Source: a virus. From it: a stretch of 42,179 nucleotides of DNA. Below the pieces are notes generated by a model. The model saw only the letters and a program-made list of their open reading frames with translations, had not been told where the DNA came from and did no database searches. The stretch spans positions 1-42,179 of IMG/VR virus record IMGVR_UViG_3300045912_000048; one strand, given 5' to 3'. The stretch's first letter is position 1. Each line of letters starts with the position of its first letter. Positions 25,904 through 34,678 of this stretch are shown in pieces. A program made the position numbers and the translations under genes.

Positions 25904-26301
25904 TGAACCCCTTCCTCGCCATGATCGAAGTTCTCCGGCATCTCTGCCGGGGGAACAACGCCGTCGCACGACTCTCCTGCTCGCCCTGCGCGGGAGAGTC
26001 GTGCGGCGTCTGCGGCGGCGCGGGCGAGATCGCCCTGTCGTCGCTCTACAACGACACGCCGGAGTGGGCGGCTGAAGCCCCGATGATCGTTGAGGGCATC
26101 ACCCCCATCGGCCTGCGCGACCCCTTGCTGCGAACCGTCGTCGTCCCTATGGTTCAGGCGAACAAGATTCTCGCGGACGATGAGATGCCCAGTCAGCGAC
26201 GGTGTGCGGAGGCTCGGGTCGCCCTGGCTCGCTGTGCCGCCGAAGACTGGCGACGCATCTGCATGAACTGGGTGGACTGCGTGGAGAAGGGAACGACCTG
26301 A
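25903..26301 (+). CDS. Cysteine-rich protein with a DnaJ-type zinc motif
   Basis: 132 residues. CSPCAGESCGVCGGAGEI lies near residues 26-43 and contains CxxCxGxG-like repeats that could bind one zinc. The rest is alpha-helical and mixed (VVVPMVQANKILADDEM, RCAEARVALARCAAEDWRR). It overlaps both neighbours by a few bases (ATGA starts) and precedes the DNA polymerase gene. Function unknown; a small zinc adaptor for replication is only a guess. Confidence 0.6.
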   Translation: MNPFLAMIEVLRHLCRGNNAVARLSCSPCAGESCGVCGGAGEIALSSLYNDTPEWAAEAPMIVEGITPIGLRDPLLRTVVVPMVQANKILADDEMPSQRRCAEARVALARCAAEDWRRICMNWVDCVEKGTT

Positions 26302-28274
26302 TGGCGAAGGCGTCGGCCAAGATGGGGAAGAACGACGTGCAGGTTCCGCTCTGGCACGTGCTCCAGGGGGATTGGACCCCGCCCGATATCAGCAGCCTTC
26401 CGCCCTGGCCGACGAAGGGCCGCGTGTCCATCGACTTCGAGACGCGCGACGACCATATCAAGTCCCTCGGACCCGGCGTGCGGCGCGGGGCGTACATCAT
26501 CGGCTACTCCTTCGCCATCGAAGACGGCCCCGCCCACTACATCCCGCTCCGTCACGCAGGTGGTGACAACGTGTCGAACCCTGCCGCGGCGCTTCAGTAC
26601 CTGCGAGATCAGGCGAAGCGGTTCCGTGGTCCCGGCACGACCCTGGTGGGAGCGAACCTGCCCTACGACCTGGACTTCGCAGAGGAAGCGGGCATCGAGT
26701 TCCGCCCCGAGTGGTTCCGCGACATCCAGGTGGCGGACCCGCTGATCTGGGAACTCCATGAGTCCTACTCGCTCGACGCCATCGCCAAGCGGCGCGGGTT
26801 CGACGGGAAGGACGAGGCGGAACTTCAGCAGGCGGCGCGGGACTGGGGTGTGGACCCGAAGCAGGAACTGTGGAAGTTGCCTGGGCGATACGCCTACAAG
26901 TACGGCGTCGCCGACGTACTCCTGCCGCTTCAGATTCTCCGCAAGCAGGAGCGGGAGATCGAGGACCAGGAACTCCAGGCCATCTTCGACCTGGAGTCCC
27001 GCTTGCTGCCGGTGCTGCTGCGAATGCGGCGGCGAGGCGTGCTGATCGACCAGCCCCACCTCCAGCGTGTCGAAGACTTCGCAATCCGAGAGTGCGCCGT
27101 CTCGCTCGCCGAGGTGAAGGCCCACACCCGGCGGTCGCTCGTCATGGATGACGTGATGAAGCCCGCCGCCGTTGCTCCGGTCCTGGAGATGATCGGCGTG
27201 CGGCTCGACACGACCACCCTGGGCAAGCCGTCGATTGATAAGGACTTGCTCGACAAGTTGGACCACCCAGTGGCGAAGGCCCTGGCCCGCGCCCGTCGCC
27301 TCTACAAGTTGCGGAACACCTTCGTCGCGTCGATCCGCGAGCATATGACGAACGGGCGGATTCACTGCACGTTCAACCAGTTGCGCGGCTCGTCCGCCCA
27401 GGACAGCGATATCAAGGAAGCGGAGGACGAGAAGGGCGCTCGGTACGGGCGGCTCTCCTCGTGCGACCCAAACCTCCAGCAGCAGCCCGCCCGCGACCCC
27501 GAGTTCGCCAAACTCTGGCGGAGCATCTACATCCCCGAGCCGGGGATGCTCTGGGCCGCGTGCGACTTCAGCCAGCAGGAGCCTCGCGTCCTGACCCACT
27601 ACGCGGAACTGTGCGGCTGCCGCAAGGCACGCGAGTTCGGCGACAAGTACCGCACCGATCCGAAGGCCGACACCTACGACGGTCTGTCGGCGATGACCCG
27701 CACGAAGCGCACCCAGACGAAGATCATCTACCTCGGCCTGTCCTACTCGATGGGCGGTGCGAAGTTGTGCAAGTCGCTGAAGTTGCCCACGGTGTGGCGT
27801 CCGGGCCGCGACGGGAAGTTGCGCGAGTTCGCCGGTCCCGAGGGGGAGGCCCTGTTCAAGGCGTTCCACGAGGGCGCTCCGTTCATCCGCGAACTGAACT
27901 ACAAGATTCAGGACGCCATCCAGGAGCGGGGTTACATACGAACCCTGCTGGGGCGGAAGATTCACTTCCCGCCCAAGGCAGTGCCGACCGCGAACCCGGT
28001 GACGGGGAAGATGGAACCCTACGACTGGGCGCATAAGGGCCTCAACCGCCTCATCCAGGGCAGCAGCGCCGATCAGACGAAGAAGGCCGTCGTGGACCTG
28101 GACGACGCGGGGCACTTCATCCAGTTGCAGGTCCACGACGAGGTGGATGGCAGCGTGCGTGACGCGGAGGAAGGCCAGCAGATGGGCGAGATCATGCGGA
28201 ACGCGGTCAAGTTGACCGTGCCGATGCGAGTGGACGTTGAGATTGGCCCCTCCTGGGGCGGGAGCATGGGATGA
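26301..28274 (+). CDS. Family A DNA polymerase with 3'-5' exonuclease domain
   Basis: 657 residues from ATG 26301. Exonuclease: IDFET (D45, E47), N119-x3-D123 and Y201-x3-D205. Polymerase: motif A CDFSQQEPR (D422), motif B R470-x3-K474-x3-L478-G with Y482, motif C QVHDEVDG (H612, D613, E614). All catalytic residues are present, so it should be active with proofreading. The residue aligning with E. coli Pol I Phe762 is Leu478, a variant known from many viral Pol A proteins and linked to slower, more accurate synthesis. No 5'-nuclease domain is present. Confidence 0.95.
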   Translation: MAKASAKMGKNDVQVPLWHVLQGDWTPPDISSLPPWPTKGRVSIDFETRDDHIKSLGPGVRRGAYIIGYSFAIEDGPAHYIPLRHAGGDNVSNPAAALQYLRDQAKRFRGPGTTLVGANLPYDLDFAEEAGIEFRPEWFRDIQVADPLIWELHESYSLDAIAKRRGFDGKDEAELQQAARDWGVDPKQELWKLPGRYAYKYGVADVLLPLQILRKQEREIEDQELQAIFDLESRLLPVLLRMRRRGVLIDQPHLQRVEDFAIRECAVSLAEVKAHTRRSLVMDDVMKPAAVAPVLEMIGVRLDTTTLGKPSIDKDLLDKLDHPVAKALARARRLYKLRNTFVASIREHMTNGRIHCTFNQLRGSSAQDSDIKEAEDEKGARYGRLSSCDPNLQQQPARDPEFAKLWRSIYIPEPGMLWAACDFSQQEPRVLTHYAELCGCRKAREFGDKYRTDPKADTYDGLSAMTRTKRTQTKIIYLGLSYSMGGAKLCKSLKLPTVWRPGRDGKLREFAGPEGEALFKAFHEGAPFIRELNYKIQDAIQERGYIRTLLGRKIHFPPKAVPTANPVTGKMEPYDWAHKGLNRLIQGSSADQTKKAVVDLDDAGHFIQLQVHDEVDGSVRDAEEGQQMGEIMRNAVKLTVPMRVDVEIGPSWGGSMG

Positions 28275-28843
28275 TGGACCTGACGCAGTTCGCCAATGGG
28301 CTTGGGGCCAAGGCGTTCGAGGCTCGCGGATACCGTCGCGTGTGTCTGTTCGCCGGACCCGGCGCGGGCAAGTCCACGACGGCGTTCTGGATCATGTGGC
28401 GTCTGAAGTCCCTGGGCATCCAGGCCGACTTCTCCCGCGAGTGGATCAAGCGATGGGCGTTCGCCAAGCGTCCAATGGACCGCTTGACGGATCAGGTGAT
28501 CGTCATGGGCCGTCAAGTCGAAGAGGAGTGCGAAGCCTTGGCGACGGGGGCTGTCGTTGTGACGGATAGCCCAGTGCTGCTCCAGGCTGCGTACTCCCAC
28601 TATCCCGAGGACGCGGCCCGAGCCGTCATCATCGAGAAGGGCCTTCAGGCGAAGTACCCCACCTGCAACCTGTTCATCGACCGCTACAACCGAGGCTTCG
28701 ATGGGCGCGGTCGTTGGGAGGGGGAGGCCCAGGCCGTGGAGAAGGATGCCGCGATTCTGGACCTGATGAACAAGGCCGGTCTGGAGTGGGTCAACGTCCG
28801 GCACGACGACTACGACACCATCTGGAAGGCCCTGACCACCTGA
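28271..28843 (+). CDS. P-loop kinase-like ATPase (AAA_28/NadR-like)
   Basis: 190 residues; ATG overlaps the polymerase stop codon. Walker A is AGPGAGKST (28-36), followed by an amphipathic helix; VVVTDSPVLLQA (about 95-106) has the Asp expected of a Walker B strand; LFIDRYNRG and WVNVRHDDYD come later. These features resemble phage ATPases of the NadR/AAA_28 type, which phosphorylate small molecules or nucleotides. It could be a nucleotide or polynucleotide kinase serving replication, since it follows the polymerase. Substrate cannot be told from sequence. Confidence 0.75.
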   Translation: MMDLTQFANGLGAKAFEARGYRRVCLFAGPGAGKSTTAFWIMWRLKSLGIQADFSREWIKRWAFAKRPMDRLTDQVIVMGRQVEEECEALATGAVVVTDSPVLLQAAYSHYPEDAARAVIIEKGLQAKYPTCNLFIDRYNRGFDGRGRWEGEAQAVEKDAAILDLMNKAGLEWVNVRHDDYDTIWKALTT

Positions 28844-28852
28844 TTCCAGGCC

Positions 28853-28881
28853 TTGTCCACCCGGTGGGGGAGAGGTATAGT
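28853..28881 (+). promoter_or_regulatory. Promoter before the DUF4406 gene
   Basis: TTGTCC (28853-28858), 17 bp, TATAGT (28876-28881). The spacer holds GGTGGGGGAGAG, close to the block in the site at 21149. The ATG is 36 bases downstream with AGAGGAG between. Confidence 0.62.
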
Positions 28882-28916
28882 CCCGAGAGCCCAGGATCGC
28901 CACAGAGGAGTCTTAC

Positions 28917-29396
28917 ATGCGTCGATTCTACCTGTCCGGCCCGATGCGGGGCTATCCGAAGTTCAACTTCCCCGCGTTCGACGCCGCCGCAGCGGAAGGC
29001 CGGAAGAGGGGGTTCGGCGTGGTGTCCCCGGCGGACATGGACCGCGAACTCGGCCACACCGAGAACGACTCGCTGGAGGAGATCAACACCCACGAGAACC
29101 AGCGGCGATTCGCCGGGCGCGACTGCGCGGCTCTGCTGGCTCTGAAGGCGGAGAACGGCGACGGGATCGCCCTGCTCCCCGGCTGGGAGAAGTCCACCGG
29201 CGCGATCGCGGAACTCACCCTGGCCCGCTGGCTGGGCCTCTGCGTGGTGGACGCGCTGACCTGGGAGCCGATGTCCACGGAAGCGTTCCGCGCCCTGGAC
29301 CTGTCGCCCGTGGTGCAGAACCTCCGCAAGTATATCGGCGACCCGAATCACGGGCTGTCGATTGAGATGTACCCCTACGGCGAGATCGACTCGTAA
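28917..29396 (+). CDS. DUF4406 / nucleoside deoxyribosyltransferase-like protein
   Basis: 159 residues, ATG preceded by AGAGGAG. The N-terminus RFYLSGPMRGYPKFNFPAF (3-21), then VSPADMDRELG and IALLPGWEKSTGAIAELTLA (82-101, after GDG), match DUF4406, which shares the fold of nucleoside 2-deoxyribosyltransferases. Such enzymes exchange or hydrolyse bases of deoxynucleosides, and phages may use them for salvage or for modified nucleotides. The catalytic Glu of the family is plausible at E97 in GAIAELT. The gene has its own promoter and is followed two bases later by the nuclease gene. Confidence 0.78.
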   Translation: MRRFYLSGPMRGYPKFNFPAFDAAAAEGRKRGFGVVSPADMDRELGHTENDSLEEINTHENQRRFAGRDCAALLALKAENGDGIALLPGWEKSTGAIAELTLARWLGLCVVDALTWEPMSTEAFRALDLSPVVQNLRKYIGDPNHGLSIEMYPYGEIDS

Positions 29397-29398
29397 GC

Positions 29399-29818
29399 AT
29401 GGCCCGCAAGCAGGAGTCCATCTTCTGGGATGCGGTTCGCCCGCTCCTGGCCGGGCTTCACCCGGTTCGCATCGAGAACAGCGCCGCTTCCGGCACGCCG
29501 GACGTGAACTGTACGCTCGGGTGGATCGAACTGAAGCAGGTCAAGGCCAAGGACTTGCCGAAGCGCGAGACGACGCTGCTTCGGCTGGACCACTTCACGC
29601 CCGAGCAGCGAATCTTCCAACTGAAGCGTGCCCTCGCTGGCGGACCCTGCTGGCTGCTGCTACGATTGGACCGAGAGTGGTTGTTGTTCACCGCTCGCGT
29701 GGCGGCTGATCGACTCGGCAAGATGACCGTGGCCGAGACGCGAGAAGCCGCAGCCCGCCGCTGGGCCTCGCCGCCCTCCAAGGAAGAGTTCCAGCAGGCG
29801 CTCCGGGAGACTGCATGA
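29399..29818 (+). CDS. VRR-NUC / PD-(D/E)XK-like nuclease
   Basis: 139 residues. Residues 26-46 show E26, GTPDVN (D35) and GWIELKQ (E44-x-K46), the order of VRR-NUC and Holliday-junction-resolvase-type nucleases. The C-terminal part is helical and ends with PPSKEEFQQALRET. It probably cuts branched or flapped DNA during phage replication and packaging. The stop overlaps the start of the primase-helicase gene (ATGA). The compact length is normal for stand-alone phage VRR-NUC proteins. Confidence 0.76.
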   Translation: MARKQESIFWDAVRPLLAGLHPVRIENSAASGTPDVNCTLGWIELKQVKAKDLPKRETTLLRLDHFTPEQRIFQLKRALAGGPCWLLLRLDREWLLFTARVAADRLGKMTVAETREAAARRWASPPSKEEFQQALRETA

Positions 29819-32238
29819 CCGCCCCCACACCCAACTACGAGCGGTCCTGGGACTGGCTGACGAAGTTCCATCCTGGGCGGCTGATCGTCGTCACGGGAAT
29901 CACGCTTGACAAGAAGTCCATCCCCACCGAGACGTTCGGCCCCGACGACCGTGCGAAGTTCCTGAAGTGGGTCGCTGCGTGCGGCCTCATGCCCGCGAAC
30001 ATCTACTTCTCCGTGGGCGAGCCGATGGGCGCGGCTACGAAGAAGTTGGAGCGGACGGACATCAAGGCCGTCCACTACCTGCATGTCGATCTGGACCCTC
30101 GGGCGGGCGAGGACATCGCCCAGGAGCAGGCACGCATCCTCGCGCTGCTGCGCGACCCGCCAGGGGGCCTCCCTCCGCCCACGGGCATCGTCTATTCCGG
30201 TGGCGGCTATCAGGGGTACTGGCTGCTCGACGCGCCGCTGCCGGTGGACGGCGTGGAAGCGACCGCCGAAGAACTCAAACTCTACAACGTCCAGATCGAA
30301 CGCATCCTCGGCGGCGACAACTGCCACGATGTCAGCCGCATCATGCGCGTTCCTTACACGGTGAACGTGCCGGATGCGAAGAAGGTGAAGCGGGGCCGCG
30401 TACCGCAACTCGCCGAGGAGATCGAGTGGCACGCGGATCGGGTCTACCCCATCTCCAAGTTCGTCAAGGCCCCGGTCGTTCAGACCACGGCCCCCGGCGT
30501 CGTCACCGGCGCTGGAATCGGAGCGGCCCCGAAGATCAAGGCCCCCGGCAACGTCCGCCGGTTCGCCCACGTCGATGAACTCGGCGAGAAGGTGTCGGAC
30601 TCGGTGAAGGTCTACATCGTCAACGGTGAGAACCCGAACGAGCCGGGGCACTTCCCCTCGCGTTCGGAGATGCTGTTCTGGGTGACGTGCGAACTCGTGC
30701 GTGCCGGGGTGGACGAGGAGACGATCTACGCGGTCCTGATGAACCGCGACTGGAAGATCAGCGAGAGCGTCCTGGAGAAGGGCGGCGGTGCCCAGCGGTA
30801 CGCCCTCCGGCAGATCGAGCGTGCGAAGGAAGACGCCATCGACCCGATGCTGCGGGAGATGAACGACCGGCACGCGGTCATCGAGAACTTCGGCGGGAAG
30901 TGCGTGGTAGTGGAGGAAGTGCTGGACGAGGTGCTGAACCGCTCGCGCCTCACGAAGCAGGGCTTCGATCACTTCCGCAACCGCTACATGAACCGAACGG
31001 TCTACCTCGGGCAGAAGAAGGACAAGAAGGGCAACGTCGTCGGAGACATTGAGATGCCCGCCGGTGAGTGGTGGCTGCGTCACCCGCAGCGGCGGCAATA
31101 CAACAAGATCGTCTTCGCACCCGGCAAGGACATCCCCGGCGCGTACAACCTCTGGCGGGGCTTCGGGTGCGAGGCCCGCCCCGGCGACTGCTCGTTGTTC
31201 CTGAACCATATCCGCGAGATCGTGTGCGGCGGCAACGAGGAGCACTACGCCTACTTCATCACCTGGATGGCGAACTGCGTCCAGAACCCCAGCGAGCCGG
31301 GGCACTCCGCCATCGTCATGCGGGGCAAGCAGGGCTGCGGCAAGTCCATCGTGCCCTCGCTGTTCGGCCTCATCTTCGGTCGGCACTACCTGATGGTCAA
31401 CCGATCCGAGCACCTCGTTGGGCAGTTCAACGCCCACCTCCGCGACGTGGTGCTCCTCTTCGCTGACGAAGCGTTCTTCGCAGGCGACAAGGCCAACGAG
31501 TCGGCGCTGAAGACCATCGTTACGGAGCGGACGCTGAACGTCGAACTGAAGGGCGTGGACGCCGAGCAGTCGGCCAACTGCGTCCACCTGATGATGGCCT
31601 CGAACGAGAAGTGGGTCGTGCCCGCCGGTCCCGACGACCGACGCTACTTCGTGCTCGATTGCAAGCCCGACAAGATCGGCGACCGTGCATACTTCGACGC
31701 GATGGTGCGCCAGATGGAGAAGGAGGGCGGCAAGGAAGCACTGCTCAACTACCTGCTGACCTACGACATCAAGGGCAGCGGAGTCAACATCCGCGACGTG
31801 CCGAAGACCGAGGCGCTGCGTCAGCAGAAGGCCCTCTCGATGGACGTGGACACGGAGTGGTGGCTGAACGTGCTGCGCCGGGGCACGCTGCTCCTGGAGC
31901 AGGACGAGTGGTGTGACTTCGTGGTGTGCGACCTGCTGCTGCTCGACTACCTCAACTACACGAAGGGGTTCAACCTCTCCCGTCGTGGCAACGCGACGCG
32001 GATGGGCATGGCACTCCGTGAGTTCATCCCCGACCTGAAGCGGTTCCAGCGGTCCAGCCCCACCGACATCCCCCAGCCGGACGGAACTACGAAGACCGTT
32101 GGCCGTCCCTGGTGCTATCGCGTCCCGGCCCTGGACATCTGCCGCAAGCACTTCGATGAGCACTTCGGTGGTCCGTATAACTGGGAGCCGGACGAGCCTG
32201 CCGAGGAACTCCCGGACTACTCGGACGTGCTGGCCTGA
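29815..32238 (+). CDS. Primase-helicase (AEP-like primase fused to SF3/D5-like helicase)
   Basis: 807 residues. N-terminal part: YLHVDLDP (D92, D94), TGIVYSGGGYQGYWLLD (about 123-139) and CHDVSRIMRVPYTVN (170-184) recall archaeo-eukaryotic primase proteins. C-terminal part: Walker A GKQGCGKS (504-511), Walker B LLFADEAF (D551, E552), MMASNEKWVVPAGPDDRR (593-610) with sensor Asn and arginine-finger candidates. The layout is that of phage and plasmid primase-helicases with a D5/DUF5906-type motor. It should open and prime the replication fork for the family A polymerase. A promoter for the next unit lies just after its stop. Confidence 0.9.
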   Translation: MTAPTPNYERSWDWLTKFHPGRLIVVTGITLDKKSIPTETFGPDDRAKFLKWVAACGLMPANIYFSVGEPMGAATKKLERTDIKAVHYLHVDLDPRAGEDIAQEQARILALLRDPPGGLPPPTGIVYSGGGYQGYWLLDAPLPVDGVEATAEELKLYNVQIERILGGDNCHDVSRIMRVPYTVNVPDAKKVKRGRVPQLAEEIEWHADRVYPISKFVKAPVVQTTAPGVVTGAGIGAAPKIKAPGNVRRFAHVDELGEKVSDSVKVYIVNGENPNEPGHFPSRSEMLFWVTCELVRAGVDEETIYAVLMNRDWKISESVLEKGGGAQRYALRQIERAKEDAIDPMLREMNDRHAVIENFGGKCVVVEEVLDEVLNRSRLTKQGFDHFRNRYMNRTVYLGQKKDKKGNVVGDIEMPAGEWWLRHPQRRQYNKIVFAPGKDIPGAYNLWRGFGCEARPGDCSLFLNHIREIVCGGNEEHYAYFITWMANCVQNPSEPGHSAIVMRGKQGCGKSIVPSLFGLIFGRHYLMVNRSEHLVGQFNAHLRDVVLLFADEAFFAGDKANESALKTIVTERTLNVELKGVDAEQSANCVHLMMASNEKWVVPAGPDDRRYFVLDCKPDKIGDRAYFDAMVRQMEKEGGKEALLNYLLTYDIKGSGVNIRDVPKTEALRQQKALSMDVDTEWWLNVLRRGTLLLEQDEWCDFVVCDLLLLDYLNYTKGFNLSRRGNATRMGMALREFIPDLKRFQRSSPTDIPQPDGTTKTVGRPWCYRVPALDICRKHFDEHFGGPYNWEPDEPAEELPDYSDVLA

Positions 32239-32267
32239 ACTTTCTCGCTTGATTCTTTGCGAAGCCC

Positions 32268-32296
32268 TTGACTCGCTCGGGTTCGTATGTCATACT
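32268..32296 (+). promoter_or_regulatory. Promoter of the DUF932 gene, sharing a block with the integrase promoter
   Basis: TTGACT (32268-32273), 17-bp spacer, CATACT (32291-32296). Spacer positions 5-14 read CGGGTTCGTA, identical in sequence and offset to the integrase promoter at 41820-41848 on the other strand. The -10 hexamers are identical too. A good TAAGGAG Shine-Dalgarno sequence precedes the ATG at 32332. Confidence 0.75.
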
Positions 32297-32331
32297 CCTG
32301 GAGTTCCAACCTTTATAAGGAGTAACGAGCG

Positions 32332-33303
32332 ATGGCACACGAGATCACGAAGTCGGATGCGTTCGGGTACGTCGGCGAGAAGGCGTGGCACGGCCTGGGC
32401 CTGAAGTTGGCTGACGGCCTCACCCCGACCGAGGCGTTCAACGCCCTGGGCCTGGGCTGGAGCACCGGCCTGTTCGAGGTTCCGGCGCTGACCCTGCCCG
32501 ATGGCCGTCAGGTCACGACCCCGGACTTCCGCCTCCACGTCCGCATGGACACCGCGACCACCCTGGGCGTCGTCGGCAAGGACTACCAGCCCATCAGCAA
32601 CCAGCAGATGGCCGAGTTCGCCGAGGCCCTGGCCGGGCAGGACGCCGCCATTCGCGTCGAGACGGGCGGCTCCCTCCGGGGTGGGCGGCGCGTCTTCGTG
32701 CTGGTCAAACTGCCCAGCGACACCGAGGTGCTCAACGGCGACGACCTGAAGAACTACGTCTGCATCAGCAACGGTCACGACGGCCTGAACGCCTTCCGCG
32801 TCTTCTACACCCCCATCCGCGTCGTCTGTGCGAACACCCTGGCGATGGCCGAGGCCAGCGTCGGCGGCGCTCGGTTCAACCACGACGGCGACGTGATGAA
32901 GAAGATCGAACTCGCCCGCTCCGCTCTCGGCATCCTCGTCAAGCGGAGCGAGACGTTCGCGGAGCAGGCTCGGGCGCTCGCCAAGGTCCAGATGACCGAG
33001 GCCGGGATCAAGGACTACTTCGACCGCATGTACGCCACCATCTTCGGCGAGGACATGACGGAGAAGCACCAGACCGAGACGATGGCGCTCTGGCAGGGCA
33101 ACATGACCAGCCCGCAGAACACCGTCAAGTCCACCGAGGGGACGGCGTGGCACGCCTTCAACGCCATCACCTTCTGGGCCGATCACCAGCGGGGCCGGTT
33201 CAAGTCGGTCCACGAGTCCGACTCCCGCATCCACTCCAACCTCTTCGGCGTCGCCGCCCTGGACAAGCAGAAGGCTCTGCGCGGCGCGCTCGCCCTGGTC
33301 TGA
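32332..33303 (+). CDS. DUF932 phage/plasmid-like protein
   Basis: 323 residues, ATG preceded by TAAGGAG. The N-terminus KAWHGLGLKLADGLTPTEAF (16-35), TTLGVVGKDYQPISNQQMAE and GGRRVFVLVKLPSD, then FYTPIRVVCANTLAMA (about 162-177), match DUF932, found widely in phages and plasmids. The biochemical function is unknown to me. It is driven by its own strong-looking promoter with a shared regulatory block, and its leader has an excellent ribosome-binding site, so high expression at a regulated time is likely. A hairpin follows its stop codon. Confidence 0.85.
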   Translation: MAHEITKSDAFGYVGEKAWHGLGLKLADGLTPTEAFNALGLGWSTGLFEVPALTLPDGRQVTTPDFRLHVRMDTATTLGVVGKDYQPISNQQMAEFAEALAGQDAAIRVETGGSLRGGRRVFVLVKLPSDTEVLNGDDLKNYVCISNGHDGLNAFRVFYTPIRVVCANTLAMAEASVGGARFNHDGDVMKKIELARSALGILVKRSETFAEQARALAKVQMTEAGIKDYFDRMYATIFGEDMTEKHQTETMALWQGNMTSPQNTVKSTEGTAWHAFNAITFWADHQRGRFKSVHESDSRIHSNLFGVAALDKQKALRGALALV

Positions 33304-33314
33304 TGAAGGAGCAC

Positions 33315-33336
33315 CGGGGTTGGGGCCGGAACCCCG
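33315..33336 (+). terminator. Hairpin after the DUF932 gene
   Basis: Stem CGGGGTT/AACCCCG (33315-33321 with 33330-33336) around an 8-base G-rich loop. No U-run follows; the Shine-Dalgarno of the next gene is 5 bases on. It may be a weak terminator or processing signal. Confidence 0.45.
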
Positions 33337-33355
33337 CACACAGGAGTGTGAAGTC

Positions 33356-33775
33356 ATGGATCACAACGAACAAGGCCGGTCAGTGAGCGGCGGGGATGGA
33401 CCCGCAGCGACAACCACTAGCCCCGAGACGAAAGTAGAGGTGGACCGTACAACGGGTGACGCCGTTGCGGAAGACTCTCGGGAGGGCGGAGGAAACGAAG
33501 CCCCCGCTGACCAGCCGACCGCGAAGAAGATCAAGTTCACCAGCAAGATCAGGCGCGGCCTCGCCCTGGTCCGCATGGTGACAATGGCGAGCCTGCGGGA
33601 CAACATGCCCCCGGCCCAGACCATCATCGACCGCTGGACGAAGAAGCAGCAGGCCGAGTTCAACGCGGCGCTGGAGTGGATGGAGTCCGAGGAGGACTGG
33701 GAGTCCGTCGCCGACGCCTGGGCGAAGGCAGGTGGCCGCGTCGGAGCGGTTGACCGCAGTGCGGGCCAAGGCTAA
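33356..33775 (+). CDS. Small hypothetical protein with disordered N-terminus
   Basis: 139 residues from ATG 33356, chosen for the AGGAG at 33342-33346; an upstream in-frame start at 33320 would lie in the hairpin. Residues 1-60 are low-complexity (Gly, Asp, Thr, Glu, Pro). Residues about 64-125 are helical: SKIRRGLALVRMVTMASLRD, then DRWTKKQQAEFNAALEWMES. No known motif. The helical half could be a small adaptor. It lies between the DUF932 gene and the acidic repeat gene, and its stop TAA comes 22 bases before the next start. Confidence 0.6.
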   Translation: MDHNEQGRSVSGGDGPAATTTSPETKVEVDRTTGDAVAEDSREGGGNEAPADQPTAKKIKFTSKIRRGLALVRMVTMASLRDNMPPAQTIIDRWTKKQQAEFNAALEWMESEEDWESVADAWAKAGGRVGAVDRSAGQG

Positions 33776-33798
33776 TGTCCCCACGAAAGGAGGGCACC

Positions 33799-34005
<207 letters not shown>

Positions 34006-34028
34006 CCATCGCCACTCCGTGGGTCAAC

Positions 34029-34223
34029 GTGACGTGCGGCGGATGCGGAGGCTCGGGTAAGAAGCCTCTGTTCACCTCGGTGTACGTCTGCGACGAGTGC
34101 CACGGAACCGGCGGGGTCTTCGGTCCCTGTGAAGGAATCAACCCAGGCGAGCCGGGGTATGAAGAGGCTCGCGTTCGACAGATGAAGAAGTGGCGTGAAG
34201 AACTGAAGGAGCAACTGAAGTGA
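34029..34223 (+). CDS. Zinc-ribbon-like small protein (CxxCxGxG)
   Basis: 64 residues; the first plausible start is GTG 34029, 24 bases after the acidic gene, but with no clear Shine-Dalgarno, so the start is uncertain and coupling is likely. CGGCGGSGKK (3-12) and CDECHGTGG (21-29) are two DnaJ-type CxxCxGxG knuckles that together would hold one zinc. The C-terminal half is a charged helix (EEARVRQMKKWREELKEQLK). It overlaps the next gene by four bases. Confidence 0.62.
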   Translation: MTCGGCGGSGKKPLFTSVYVCDECHGTGGVFGPCEGINPGEPGYEEARVRQMKKWREELKEQLK

Positions 34224-34633
34224 AGAACGTACTGACTTGGATCATCGCCGCGTACCTCCTGGCCTGGGCCGTGGTGGTGACGCAGGCCCCCGAACTGTGG
34301 GTGATCGCCATCCTCGGGTTCGTGCAGAACATCGCATTCACCTTCGTGAGTCGTGGCCGGAACTCCGGCTCGCTCGGCTACCACCTCCTGGCGTCGATCT
34401 TCTCGAATGGCATCTACGCGGCGCTGCTGTTCGTGTCCATCGACCAAGTGACCCAGGCCAAGGCCAACCCCGCCGCGTTCCTGGCCGTCTACACCCTGGC
34501 GACGATGAGCGGCTCGATCTTCGCTCACTGGCTCGCCCTCCGCGTCGAGCGCGGCAAGCAACGAAGCGTCCAGGAGGACCGCTTCGAGAAACTCCAGCGG
34601 CGTGTCGCCGCCCTGGAAGAATACATCGGCTGA
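34220..34633 (+). CDS. Four-helix membrane protein
   Basis: 137 residues from GTG 34220, preceded by AAGGAG. Hydrophobic segments lie at about 3-20, 27-45, 57-75 and 86-107 (for example NVLTWIIAAYLLAWAVVV and LLASIFSNGIYAALLFVSI), with VSRGRNSGSLGYH between the second and third. A C-terminal charged helix (QEDRFEKLQRRVAALEEYI) looks like a coiled coil in the cytoplasm. I recall similar SRGRNSxS membrane proteins in other phages without a known function. A holin or superinfection factor is possible. A strong terminator follows. Confidence 0.65.
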   Translation: MKNVLTWIIAAYLLAWAVVVTQAPELWVIAILGFVQNIAFTFVSRGRNSGSLGYHLLASIFSNGIYAALLFVSIDQVTQAKANPAAFLAVYTLATMSGSIFAHWLALRVERGKQRSVQEDRFEKLQRRVAALEEYIG

Positions 34634-34647
34634 TCCCGACACACCAG

Positions 34648-34678
34648 GACGGGGCCGAAAGGCTCCGTCTTCGGCTTT
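34648..34678 (+). terminator. Intrinsic terminator with GAAA loop
   Basis: A 9-bp stem (34648-34656 with 34661-34669, one G-U) closes on GAAA and is followed by TTCGGCTTT. It ends right at the ATG of the methyltransferase gene, leaving that gene almost no untranslated leader. Confidence 0.75.

Noticed and set aside
29458-32163. 901-codon open frame on the minus strand
   Set aside because: Antisense shadow of the primase-helicase, whose motifs are intact on the + strand.
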